Part shown: positions 1 to 6,072 of the stretch, in pieces
Layout of the letters: the number at the start of each line of letters is the position of its first letter
Position numbering within the stretch: position 1 is the stretch's first letter
NCBI GenBank assembly: GCA_964361185.1
Contig: CAYHZS010000027.1
Span: 1 to 10,582 of the forward strand
Direction: 5' to 3'
Length of the DNA: 10,582 bases
DNA from: JBAZYZ01 sp964361185
Lineage (GTDB): Bacteria; Patescibacteriota; Minisyncoccia; Phycocordibacterales; VMEP01
Made by a program: the position numbers and the translations under genes
Notes under the pieces: model-generated
What the model was told of the DNA's origin: nothing
The model's input: the letters and a program-made list of their open reading frames with translations, nothing else
Databases searched by the model: none

Positions 1-2
1 GC

Positions 3-86
3 CTAAATCACGGCTGACACGGCGATTCCGTGCGGGGTTTCCTGCTCATATAAAATCGGCGCCACAGCGCCGCTTAGCCATTCCAT
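3..86 (-). CDS. possible 27-codon ORF downstream of the small basic protein
   Basis: An ATG lies one base after the stop of the 56-residue ORF (TGA-C-ATG) and opens a 27-residue frame that ends in TAG near the window edge. The peptide starts MEWLSGAVAP and ends GIAVSAVI. There is no well-placed ribosome binding site, so expression would depend on coupling to the gene before it. The peptide matches no family I recognise. It may be chance, because no flanking sequence remains to test it. Confidence 0.15.
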   Translation of the reverse strand: MEWLSGAVAPILYEQETPHGIAVSAVI

Positions 87-87
87 G

Positions 88-258
88 TCATGCCGGCACC
101 TTCTTATCCAGAAGATTGCCAAACTGGGTCTTGAGCGATTCGTCCGCACGGGCGCGTATTCTTCTCATCATGGCGGAATATGTAGTGTATCCGAGCGAAA
201 GCGCACTCCGCCGAACAAGCTTCTTTGCTTTCTTTGTCTTCCTCTTTATGTTGGCCAT
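88..258 (-). CDS. small, very basic protein, 56 aa, unknown function
   Basis: The frame begins MANIKRKTKKAKKLVRR and ends GNLLDKKVPA. It is rich in Lys and Arg, with a basic N-terminal third (residues 4-17) and a second basic stretch, MMRRIRARADE, near residues 30-40. The start is supported by a strong Shine-Dalgarno AAGGAG five bases before the ATG, and a TATAAA lies just upstream at 271-276. The N-terminus loosely recalls ribosomal protein bS20, but 56 residues is far too short for that family (about 85) and the rest does not match, so I do not assign it. The charge suggests nucleic-acid or ribosome binding, which is inference only. It follows recJ on the same strand after a 48-base gap. 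The longer plus-strand frame over the same bases looks like its shadow. Confidence 0.55.
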   Translation of the reverse strand: MANIKRKTKKAKKLVRRSALSLGYTTYSAMMRRIRARADESLKTQFGNLLDKKVPA

Positions 259-263
259 ACTGG

Positions 264-269
264 CTCCTT
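264..269 (-). promoter_or_regulatory. ribosome binding site of the 56-aa ORF
   Basis: The minus strand reads AAGGAG, then five bases (CCAGT), then ATG. This is one of only two strong Shine-Dalgarno sites in the window; recJ, the HIT gene and tpiA have none. It decides the start of the small basic protein. Confidence 0.6.
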
Positions 270-306
270 GTTTATAGACAATTCTACTTAAAATCTACGT
301 GTAGTC

Positions 307-2016
307 TCAAACTATGTCAACAATCCGCATCCGTATCTCCGGACGGCGCATGAAAAGAGATTGTTCAATGGTGGCAATGAGATTTATTTTCGCCCCAGCT
401 TCTACTGTCACTTTAAAGTCTTTGGCATCCATAAAAAAACCAATGGCGGAGATTTTTTGTCCGCGTGAGTTTTCAAAAATTAATTTCAGATGATTTTTAT
501 CCTTTCCAAACATGCTGACTTCCTTAATCACTACACTATTGAATAGAAACGCCGGCTTCGGATTGCCCACGCCGTAAGGTGCCAATTTTTCAATCACTGA
601 ATATCGCTTTTCATTCACGTCGTCTATCGTAAGAGAGCAATCAATCATTTCCCCACTTGGCAATGCTGTTACTTTTTTAACTTTTTTGTGCGCCTTGATA
701 AGCTCTTCTTCCAAATAATGAATTTTTTCGTGCGAAACGGAAAACCCTCCCGAAAATTCATGCCCGCCGATATTTAAAAAGAAACCTTCTTCCACCGCGA
801 CCATGAGTTCAACCAAATTTACCGTCCCGTCCGAACGACACGAACCTTTTATGTGCTCGCTGTCTTCTCTCCCCCATACAAAAGCGGGGCGCCCGTATTC
901 TTCCACGAGCTTGCTCGCGATAAGTCCAATTACTCCCGGCTTCCAGTTCGGATTGCCGATGACAATCACATCTTTCACTCCGCGCTCTTCCACGTGTTTA
1001 CGCGCTTCTTTTATCATTCCCACAACCAATCCTTTTCTGGTGTCATTTAAATTATTCAAATGGTCGGAAAGTTCATCCGCCACTTTTTCGTCTGTTGTTG
1101 AAAGCAAGCGGAAAGCTTCAATCGGAATATCCATTCTTGATGCGGCGTTTATCCGCGGAGCCACCATGAAAGCAATGTCGTCTTCGGTAAGCGTGGTCTG
1201 CTCTACTCGCATCTTGCGGAGCAATTTTTGTAGACCTGGACGCGGGCTTTTGCGCATAACTTTGAGCCCATAGTAAGCGATGACGCGGTTTTCATTAACG
1301 AGCGGAACCATATCCGCAATCGTAGAAAGTCCGGCCATGTCGAGTAGCCATTTCTCCCATCCTTCCGATACCCCCCATTCTTTCCCGCGCGTTTTGAGTA
1401 ATGCCTGCACCAATTTGAAAGCCACTCCCGCCCCACAGAGCATGTTGTCGGGATAAGTATCACCTATTTGTTTTGAATTTATGACAGCATATGCCTCCGG
1501 AATTTTTTCCTGCGGAAGGTGATGGTCCGTCACGACGACATTTATGCCGAGAGATTCCGCATAAGCCACTTCATCCACGTTGGCAATTGCCAAATCAACG
1601 GTAATTATTAAAGTTACCCCGTCTTTGGAAAATTTTTCAATCGCCCCGTTATTCAATCCGTACCCTTCTTTGTGCCGATGCGGTATGTAATTAGAAAAAT
1701 TTTCGTAATTTATTTTTTTGAAAAAATCATGCATTACCACGGAACCCGGTATGCCGTCGCAATCGTAATCTCCGTACACTACAATTTTTTCTTTGTTTTC
1801 TGTTGCGAGAATAATTCTCTCCACCGCTTTCTCCATATTCAAAATAAGAAATGGGTCGTAAATATCCCGCTCATAATCCGGATTCAGAAATTTTTCCGCC
1901 TCTTTAGCCGTCTTTATCCCGCGATTCGCGAGCAATATGCGGGTAAAATCATCGTATTGTTTTAATTCACCAGCTGTTTCAGGCGACATTATCTCCGGTA
2001 CCGTATGTTTGTCCAT
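307..2016 (-). CDS. recJ: single-stranded-DNA-specific exonuclease RecJ
   Basis: RecJ is the 5'-3' single-strand DNA exonuclease of RecF-pathway recombination and mismatch repair. The 569-residue protein has the DHH-family order: motif I VVYGDYDCDG (79-88), motif II around D141, the DHH triad at 164-166, and GLSTIADMVPL (229-239) ending the phosphoesterase domain. The DHHA1 half follows, with WKPGVIGLIASKL (358-370) and GGHEFSGGF (417-425). A C-terminal OB-type region starts near APYGVGNPKPAF (479-490). Length fits the family (about 550-600). An in-frame GTG at 2133 would add 39 residues, but that extension merely translates a palindrome and a likely promoter. ATG 2016 is preferred: the family-like N-terminus starts there and an extended -10 sits just upstream. 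Motif II reads VDLAIAN where family members usually have VD(N/C)G, and WK replaces the usual WH; both are unusual but the metal-binding Asp and His residues remain. Confidence 0.93.
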   Translation of the reverse strand: MDKHTVPEIMSPETAGELKQYDDFTRILLANRGIKTAKEAEKFLNPDYERDIYDPFLILNMEKAVERIILATENKEKIVVYGDYDCDGIPGSVVMHDFFKKINYENFSNYIPHRHKEGYGLNNGAIEKFSKDGVTLIITVDLAIANVDEVAYAESLGINVVVTDHHLPQEKIPEAYAVINSKQIGDTYPDNMLCGAGVAFKLVQALLKTRGKEWGVSEGWEKWLLDMAGLSTIADMVPLVNENRVIAYYGLKVMRKSPRPGLQKLLRKMRVEQTTLTEDDIAFMVAPRINAASRMDIPIEAFRLLSTTDEKVADELSDHLNNLNDTRKGLVVGMIKEARKHVEERGVKDVIVIGNPNWKPGVIGLIASKLVEEYGRPAFVWGREDSEHIKGSCRSDGTVNLVELMVAVEEGFFLNIGGHEFSGGFSVSHEKIHYLEEELIKAHKKVKKVTALPSGEMIDCSLTIDDVNEKRYSVIEKLAPYGVGNPKPAFLFNSVVIKEVSMFGKDKNHLKLIFENSRGQKISAIGFFMDAKDFKVTVEAGAKINLIATIEQSLFMRRPEIRMRIVDIV

Positions 2017-2022
2017 TTTGTA

Positions 2023-2031
2023 ATCATACCA
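2023..2031 (-). promoter_or_regulatory. extended -10 promoter of recJ, probably leaderless
   Basis: The minus strand reads TGG-TATGAT, then six bases (TACAAA), then the recJ ATG. TATGAT matches TATAAT at five of six positions and is preceded by the TG of an extended -10, which can substitute for a -35. Transcription would begin at or next to the A of the ATG, and there is no Shine-Dalgarno sequence. A leaderless mRNA is inferred. The palindrome at 2058-2091 lies upstream of it, around and beyond the -35 position. Confidence 0.45.
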
Positions 2032-2057
2032 CACCCCAAAACCCTTTCTTTCCTCTT

Positions 2058-2091
2058 GGTATAATAACCCGCGATAGCGGGTTATTATACC
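2058..2091. repeat. perfect 34-bp palindrome, copy 1
   Basis: Two 15-base arms, GGTATAATAACCCGC and its exact reverse complement, flank a GATA loop. Both strands contain TATAAT at the outer ends and a G+C-rich core (CCCGC/GCGGG). A second copy at 2762-2793, in opposite orientation, matches at 29 of 32 positions. This copy lies between the Cas2-like gene and recJ, about 40-75 bases upstream of the recJ start. It has no T-run on either side, so it is a poor intrinsic terminator. An operator, a REP/MITE-like repeat or a bidirectional promoter element would fit better. Confidence 0.85.
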
Positions 2092-2158
2092 GGACCAAAC
2101 ACCAAACAAAACAGTGGAAACCACAGAAGCCACAAAAATAAAAACAAGGGCGAGACAA

Positions 2159-2731
2159 CTAAAGCAAGTTAAAATACTTTTTTAAATGGAGTTCGTTGTC
2201 TATTTTATGTGCAGTAACAAACCTTACATAGCGACGAATATTATAAAATTCAACTATATATTCCATCTCCCTTTCGCAAGGGAATGGATGGACAAAAACT
2301 GATTTCTGGAATTCAAAAAAACCCATTTTCTTTAAATGAAACCGTAGGACATCCCTCACCTTTTTAAGAGGCTCTGGCACGTCAAACATAACTATTCTCC
2401 AGTTGCCATCCCATTTTAGAGGCTTTCGTATAAATATGGCGTCCAAATTATAAGTAAGGGCGAACTGCCTGCCTTCACCTGATAAAACAAGAGTTAAAGT
2501 ACCGTCTTTATTACTTTTTGTTTTTACCAATCGGGAAGCATAGAGATTGCGTATCGCCTGAGTAAGAGCCCTGCGATCAATTTCTTTCCACTCTTTATGG
2601 ATAGATTTTACTATTTGAAAATAACGCTTAGGTGAGCGGGTCAGCCCCAAGGTAACCCCCGCCAACAATAAAAGAAGTACTTTCTTTTGAATAACGCCCT
2701 TTCTTATTTGTTTTGATGTTTTCATCGCCAT
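2159..2731 (-). CDS. winged-helix protein with PaaX/Cas2-like domain
   Basis: This 190-residue protein has two parts. Residues 8-90 look like a winged-helix DNA-binding region (basic start, helical DRRALTQAIRNLYASRLV, then a beta wing ending in LVLSGEGRQFAL). Residues 111-190 form a Cas2-type ferredoxin-fold domain: WRIVMFDVPE places D117 where Cas2 has its conserved first-strand Asp, followed by RDVLRFHLKKMGF and QKSVFVHPF, the equivalent of the Cas2 Q-x-SVFE segment. The same domain is known from PaaX-type repressors, and such proteins are common in Patescibacteria, often labelled Cas2. There is no cas1 and no CRISPR array here, so a role in spacer acquisition is unlikely; a DNA-binding regulator is more probable. 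Two inverted copies of one palindrome flank it, the upstream copy about 30 bases before its ATG, which suggests autoregulation or past mobility. ATG 2731 or ATG 2725 could be the start; neither has a good ribosome binding site. Confidence 0.8.
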   Translation of the reverse strand: MAMKTSKQIRKGVIQKKVLLLLLAGVTLGLTRSPKRYFQIVKSIHKEWKEIDRRALTQAIRNLYASRLVKTKSNKDGTLTLVLSGEGRQFALTYNLDAIFIRKPLKWDGNWRIVMFDVPEPLKKVRDVLRFHLKKMGFFEFQKSVFVHPFPCEREMEYIVEFYNIRRYVRFVTAHKIDNELHLKKYFNLL

Positions 2732-2761
2732 ACATCTTTAGTTTATTTATTTTACCACTCT

Positions 2762-2793
2762 GTATAATAGTCCGCTATCGCGGGTAATTATAC
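2762..2793. repeat. 32-bp imperfect palindrome, copy 2 (inverted relative to copy 1)
   Basis: Arms GTATAATAGTCCGC and GCGGGTAATTATAC pair at 11 of 14 positions around a TATC loop. Its reverse complement differs from copy 1 at only three of 32 positions, and the TATC loop is the complement of GATA, so the copies face opposite ways. It sits in the divergent region between the Cas2-like gene and the HIT gene. On the minus strand it offers a TATAAT (inner GTATAATTACC), so it may overlap the promoter of the Cas2-like gene. Confidence 0.75.
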
Positions 2794-2810
2794 GCGGATT
2801 AGAATCACGC

Positions 2811-2845
2811 ATTTTTGCAAATTGCAATTTTCAATTTGCAAAAAT
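2811..2845. repeat. A+T-rich perfect inverted repeat upstream of the HIT gene
   Basis: Two 14-base arms, ATTTTTGCAAATTG and its exact reverse complement, flank a 7-base loop. The right arm contains the likely -35 (TTGCAA, 2836-2841) of the HIT gene, so it could be an operator for a dimeric repressor or a cruciform. It differs in sequence from the palindrome at 2762-2793 just beside it. Confidence 0.7.
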
Positions 2846-2863
2846 AGTCGCGTAGACTATACT
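2836..2863 (+). promoter_or_regulatory. promoter of the HIT-MazG-like pair, probably leaderless
   Basis: TTGCAA (2836-2841) and TATACT (2858-2863) are 16 bases apart, and the HIT ATG begins six bases after the -10. There is no Shine-Dalgarno sequence. The geometry is the same as at recJ and tpiA, with the predicted transcription start at or beside the ATG. Confidence 0.45.
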
Positions 2864-2869
2864 TTCATT

Positions 2870-3283
2870 ATGGAAAATTGCATTTTCTGCAAAATAATCC
2901 GCAAGGAAATTCCGGCAAATATAATATACGAAGACGATAACTTTCTATCTTTTCTAGATATACGACCAGTAAGAGAGGGGCATCTGCTGATTGTTCCCAA
3001 AGTCCACGAACCATTATTTTATAATCTTAATAAAAATACCTATCAGGATCTTTTTGAATTATCGCGCAAACTGGCTGTTATCCTAGATAAAACATTCAAT
3101 CCGGTCAGGGTGGGGCTATCAATCGTCGGTTTTGACGTACAGCATACACACGTTCACATAATACCCATGTATGAACTGCATGATATTACATCCAAACCCA
3201 TACTCGACGGAACTCATATCAAGCCTACAAAAGATGAGTTCGCCGAAACCGTTAAAAAAATAAAATCCAAAATGCATGGCTAA
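2870..3283 (+). CDS. HIT-family nucleotide hydrolase/transferase
   Basis: A 137-residue histidine-triad protein, the usual length for the Hint/PKCI-like branch. The triad is plain: QHTHVHIIPM puts histidines at 92, 94 and 96, with 94 and 96 in the H-x-H-x pattern of the catalytic loop. The N-terminus MENCIFCKI gives a CxxC pair (C4, C7) that in zinc-binding members works with two histidines. EGHLLIVPKVHEP (36-48) is the conserved central strand. Family members hydrolyse or transfer nucleoside phosphoramidates and dinucleoside polyphosphates; the precise substrate cannot be read from sequence. ATG 2870 is chosen over the upstream in-frame ATG 2822, because that extension would translate an inverted repeat and promoter, and the family N-terminus begins at 2870. 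It overlaps the next gene by eight bases, suggesting translational coupling. Confidence 0.92.
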   Translation: MENCIFCKIIRKEIPANIIYEDDNFLSFLDIRPVREGHLLIVPKVHEPLFYNLNKNTYQDLFELSRKLAVILDKTFNPVRVGLSIVGFDVQHTHVHIIPMYELHDITSKPILDGTHIKPTKDEFAETVKKIKSKMHG

Positions 3284-3962
3284 ATTCATCAAAAGCCAAT
3301 CGCTTGCCGAGTTCCAAAAATTAATCGGGGAGATCTACTCTTTGCCAGATGACCGGCTTTACTCGATTTGGGATTTACTGACCCAGCAGCAGAGATTTGC
3401 AATGAGAACCGTAAAAGGGATAAGAAAAAACGACATCAATAAGCTAAAACTAAATCTACTCATTTCCCTGTCGTGGCTTATGGCAATCGCCAACAGGCTG
3501 CACATAGATGCCGAGAATGAGGTATGGAAAAGATTCCCGATGATTTGCTCATATTGCGGAGAAAGGCCGTGCCAATGCAAAAAAACAAAACCAACAAAAC
3601 GCAAGAAATTAAAACTGGCACATTCTTTGAGACCAAAAAACATATCCGGGTTTCAAAAGATGTTCGACCTGATTTACCCTAAGAGCGAAAGAACTGTTTC
3701 CGACGCCGGAATCCATTTCGCGGAAGAGGTAGGTGAGGTAAGCGAAACCATACACAACTATCTAGGACAGCATAAGGAAAAACAATTCGAGGAAATAAAA
3801 TTTGAAGTTGCTGATTTAATCTCCTGCATTTTCGGCATAGCTAACTCCGCGGGAATCAATGTTGCCGAGGAACTCGAGAAAATGTTTTCAAACAATTGCC
3901 ACGTGTGCCATAAAATCCCTTGTATCTGCAATTTTACTGAAGTACGGAACCTAAGGACCTAG
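3276..3962 (+). CDS. MazG-like protein with duplicated domain and two Cys clusters
   Basis: The C-terminal half has the MazG-type all-alpha NTP pyrophosphohydrolase signature: ExxE at E151/E154 in HFAEEVGEVSE and ExxD at E177/D180 in FEVADLIS. These enzymes usually bind Mg2+ and hydrolyse non-canonical NTPs to NMP and PPi. The 228-residue protein is an internal duplication. Residues 70-101 align without gaps to 187-218 (AIANRLHIDAE against GIANSAGINVA), and each ends in a C-x2-C-x4-C-x-C cluster: C91, C94, C99, C101 and C208, C211, C216, C218. In the first copy the metal-binding Glu and Asp are Asn and Ile, so that half should be inactive and perhaps structural. The Cys clusters look like zinc sites. 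A lysine-rich linker (102-113) joins the halves. Its ATG overlaps the HIT stop, and the pairing suggests nucleotide-pool housekeeping. It ends convergently with pgk. Confidence 0.75.
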   Translation: MAKFIKSQSLAEFQKLIGEIYSLPDDRLYSIWDLLTQQQRFAMRTVKGIRKNDINKLKLNLLISLSWLMAIANRLHIDAENEVWKRFPMICSYCGERPCQCKKTKPTKRKKLKLAHSLRPKNISGFQKMFDLIYPKSERTVSDAGIHFAEEVGEVSETIHNYLGQHKEKQFEEIKFEVADLISCIFGIANSAGINVAEELEKMFSNNCHVCHKIPCICNFTEVRNLRT

Positions 3963-5089
3963 AACCCATTTTTTGCTTTTTTTAAGGCTTCCACTCCTGG
4001 AAGAGTCCCTGTCGCCAAAAACTCAAGCATCGCCCCGCCACCGGTTGATATAAAGGTGAATCTATTTTCTAGCTTAAGTTTTGTAACCGATACAACCGTA
4101 TCTCCTCCTCCCATCACTATTTTAGCTTTGCTTCTGGCCATCATCTTGAGCAACTCCTCGGTGCCGTGGGAAAAACCCTCGTCATAAATTCCAACCGGCC
4201 CATTGAATAAAATCGATTTGGCCTCTTGAATACACCCCTTCAGGCCACGGATGGTTTCCGGACCGATGTCCACTATCTTGTCTTCCCTGGAAAGCCCGTC
4301 GGTTCTCGATATTTTCCCCGACAAAAGCAGGGCGTCTTTTGGCAACGATATTTTTTTATTATTAACCAATGATTTCAACCCCGTAAAAAAACCTCCGACT
4401 ACCGACTTGCCGGTTTCATAGCCCCTTACCTTGAAAAAGGTATTGGCCGGACCACCCAAAATAAATGCTTTCTTAGCGACCGGCAAAAAATATTTTATAA
4501 GAGGCAATTTTGTCTCCACCTTCGCTCCTCCCAAAATAAAATAAAATGGTTTTTTGGGTTTTCTGGCTTTGATCAGATTTTTATATTCGCTTTCAAAAAG
4601 AAAGCCGGCATATGAGGGAAGCAATTTCGGCAACCGCATTATAGAAGCATACGCGCGGTGTGAATTGGAAAACGCTTCATTAATGTAAATATCGCCAAGT
4701 GAGGCAAGCTCTTTGGCAAAATTCAAACTGTTCATTTCCTCTCCCCTTACACTCCGCAGATTCTCAAGCAGTAGGACTCCTCCATTAGGTAGCTTGTTCA
4801 CCGCGCTACTTACCAAGCTACCCGTAACGGCAGGAATGAAGCCCACTCTTACAAACCTATTAAAATGTTGCGCCACGGGCTTCAGGCTGTCGGTGCTTTT
4901 GTTCGCGTAAGCAATGAGAATAATTTTGGCCCCTTTTTTTCTTAAAAATTGGACTGTGGGCAGGGAGCGCCTGATGCGGAAATCATTCTGGACAATTCCA
5001 TTTTTAATCGGCAAATTTAGGTCAACACGGAGAAGCACCCTCTTTCCTTTCAGGTCTTTTATTTCCCCCATTGTCCGGAACGGCAACAT
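3959..5089 (-). CDS. pgk: phosphoglycerate kinase (divergent)
   Basis: PGK transfers phosphate from 1,3-bisphosphoglycerate to ADP in glycolysis. At 376 residues it is slightly shorter than usual (about 390-400). Landmarks in order: RVDLNLP (21-27), ENLRSVRGEE (109-118), INEAFSNSHRAYAS (136-149), the nucleotide-site loop GGAKVETK (187-194), NGPVGIYDEGF (296-306), GGGDTV (327-332) and STGGGAMLEFL (348-358). The 3-phosphoglycerate-binding SHLGRP segment is replaced by AYANKS at 60-65, so the usual His is Tyr and the usual Arg is Lys. The other basic-patch arginines (R21, R112, R145) remain, so it is probably active. ATG 5089 is taken as the start; ATG 5071 is an alternative, and neither has a ribosome binding site. 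It lies 57 bases after tpiA on the same strand, with no terminator between, and so is likely co-transcribed. Its stop codon overlaps that of the convergent MazG-like gene. Confidence 0.93.
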   Translation of the reverse strand: MLPFRTMGEIKDLKGKRVLLRVDLNLPIKNGIVQNDFRIRRSLPTVQFLRKKGAKIILIAYANKSTDSLKPVAQHFNRFVRVGFIPAVTGSLVSSAVNKLPNGGVLLLENLRSVRGEEMNSLNFAKELASLGDIYINEAFSNSHRAYASIMRLPKLLPSYAGFLFESEYKNLIKARKPKKPFYFILGGAKVETKLPLIKYFLPVAKKAFILGGPANTFFKVRGYETGKSVVGGFFTGLKSLVNNKKISLPKDALLLSGKISRTDGLSREDKIVDIGPETIRGLKGCIQEAKSILFNGPVGIYDEGFSHGTEELLKMMARSKAKIVMGGGDTVVSVTKLKLENRFTFISTGGGAMLEFLATGTLPGVEALKKAKNGF

Positions 5090-5146
5090 ATGAATCAGTT
5101 TATAGGCGTTGGCTTTTAGCTTATAGGAAATGCAAAAAATACCAAA
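5090..5146 (-). promoter_or_regulatory. tpiA-pgk spacer with a possible internal pgk promoter
   Basis: The 57-base gap contains TATAAACT ending seven bases before the pgk ATG, similar to the GATAAACT element before tpiA. No convincing -35 and no hairpin were seen. It may give pgk a second, near-leaderless start, but read-through from tpiA is equally likely. Confidence 0.25.
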
Positions 5147-5902
5147 TCAAATTGAATTGACAATGGCCATAAATTTTTTCGCGTCCAGAGATTCTCTTCC
5201 CACCAGAAGACCAGCTATTTCTTTTTCACGCAAAAACTCCCCCGCATTTTTAGCATTGACCGACCCGCCGTACAAAACCCGCAGGTCGCCCACTTTCTTT
5301 GCTCCATAACTGTCGGCTAAAGTTTTTCTGACGAAAATCGCCATCTCCACGGCATCGTGCGGGATCGGTGTTTCAAAATCTTTATTGCCCACCGCCCAGA
5401 CCGGTTCGTAAGCAACAACTATATTTTTCAAGGCAGTGCCGGGCACTCCCAAAAAAGCGTGTTCGGTCTGTCTTTTAACAGCCGCCATATAGTAGCCGTG
5501 GCTGTCGCGCTCGCGTTCGCCCACGCAAACTATGGGGACAATGTTGTTTTTCAGAGCTGTTTTTATTTTTTTATTAATCATTTCATCCGTTTCACCCAAA
5601 GCACGCCTTTCGGAATGACCGATTATCACGAATCTCGCGCCGGAATCCTTGAGCATTGAAGCCGAAATTTCGCCGGTATAAGCTCCTGACTCCTCCCAGA
5701 AAATATCCTGAGCACCAAGCGCGGTTTTTCCTTTACCCAAAGCGTCCTTAACGTCACGGAGATATACGACCGGCGGACATATGACTATACCCGCCCCCCT
5801 TAGTTTCACAGAGGAGCGTTTTATGTCTTTCGCCAGCTGGCACGCCAAATCGCGCGACTGCGGATTCATCTTCCAGTTTCCGACAATCAGTTTCTTAACC
5901 AT
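5147..5902 (-). CDS. tpiA: triosephosphate isomerase
   Basis: TIM interconverts dihydroxyacetone phosphate and glyceraldehyde 3-phosphate. The 251-residue protein is full length and has every catalytic landmark: GNWKMN (8-13) with N9 and K11, IGHSERR (94-100) with the electrophile H96, AYEPVWAVG (164-172) with the base E166 at the start of flexible loop 6, YGGSV (211-215) and GLLVGRESL (231-239) for phosphate binding. Loop 6 continues GNKDFETP where most enzymes have GTGK(T/V)A, a mild divergence. ATG 5902 fits the family N-terminus exactly. It is the first gene of a tpiA-pgk pair. There is no Shine-Dalgarno, but an extended -10 lies six bases before the ATG, and a terminator-like hairpin ends about 35 bases upstream, so the gene may also be reached by read-through from the structured RNA region upstream. 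Confidence 0.96.
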   Translation of the reverse strand: MVKKLIVGNWKMNPQSRDLACQLAKDIKRSSVKLRGAGIVICPPVVYLRDVKDALGKGKTALGAQDIFWEESGAYTGEISASMLKDSGARFVIIGHSERRALGETDEMINKKIKTALKNNIVPIVCVGERERDSHGYYMAAVKRQTEHAFLGVPGTALKNIVVAYEPVWAVGNKDFETPIPHDAVEMAIFVRKTLADSYGAKKVGDLRVLYGGSVNAKNAGEFLREKEIAGLLVGRESLDAKKFMAIVNSI

Positions 5903-5908
5903 GGAAAT

Positions 5909-5917
5909 AGTTTATCA
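5909..5917 (-). promoter_or_regulatory. extended -10 promoter of tpiA, probably leaderless
   Basis: The minus strand reads TGA-TAAACT, then six bases (ATTTCC), then ATG. TAAACT matches the -10 consensus at four of six positions and has the TG extension. No -35 and no ribosome binding site are visible. Spacing to the start codon equals that at recJ and at the HIT gene. Confidence 0.35.
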
Positions 5918-5937
5918 CGAAAATATTTTTTAGCATT

Positions 5938-5975
5938 AAAAAGAAATGCCCCACTAACCCGTCACGTTGTGGAGC
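5938..5975 (-). terminator. intrinsic terminator or attenuator before tpiA
   Basis: On the minus strand GCUCCAC pairs with GUGGGGC (one G-U pair). The stem extends by AAC/GUU past a bulged A, leaving a 7-base loop. It is followed by AUUUCUUUUU, a good U-tract. It closes the hairpin-rich transcript that starts near 6220 and ends about 35 bases before the tpiA start codon, so it could act as a plain terminator or as an attenuator for tpiA-pgk. Confidence 0.6.
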
Positions 5976-6072
5976 TTATTCGCGGACAAATGCCCGCGAG
6001 AGTTGGCGTGCCCTTGGGCACGACGGTGTGTTTATAACATCATTTTGTAATCACCGTTACTACCGCAGATTG

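Noticed and set aside
3..86. Fragment of Era (the string ETPHGIAV recalls its KH region)
   Set aside because: The frame stops immediately after, the match is a few residues and out of register, and no GTPase domain lies upstream.
803..1273. Plus-strand ORFs antisense to recJ, pgk, tpiA and the pilus genes
   Set aside because: They mirror the real genes, lack ribosome binding sites, and show no recognisable protein features.
2016..2133. Longer recJ start at GTG 2133
   Set aside because: The 39 extra residues translate the palindrome and promoter and do not look like a RecJ N-terminus; there is no ribosome binding site there.
2159..2731. True CRISPR Cas2
   Set aside because: The Cas2-like domain is fused to a winged helix, there is no cas1 or other cas gene, and no direct-repeat/spacer array exists in the window.
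2050..2800. Target-site duplication bordering the palindromes
   Set aside because: The bases just outside the two copies (CCTCTT on the left, GCGGATT on the right) show no matching direct repeat, so insertion is not proven.
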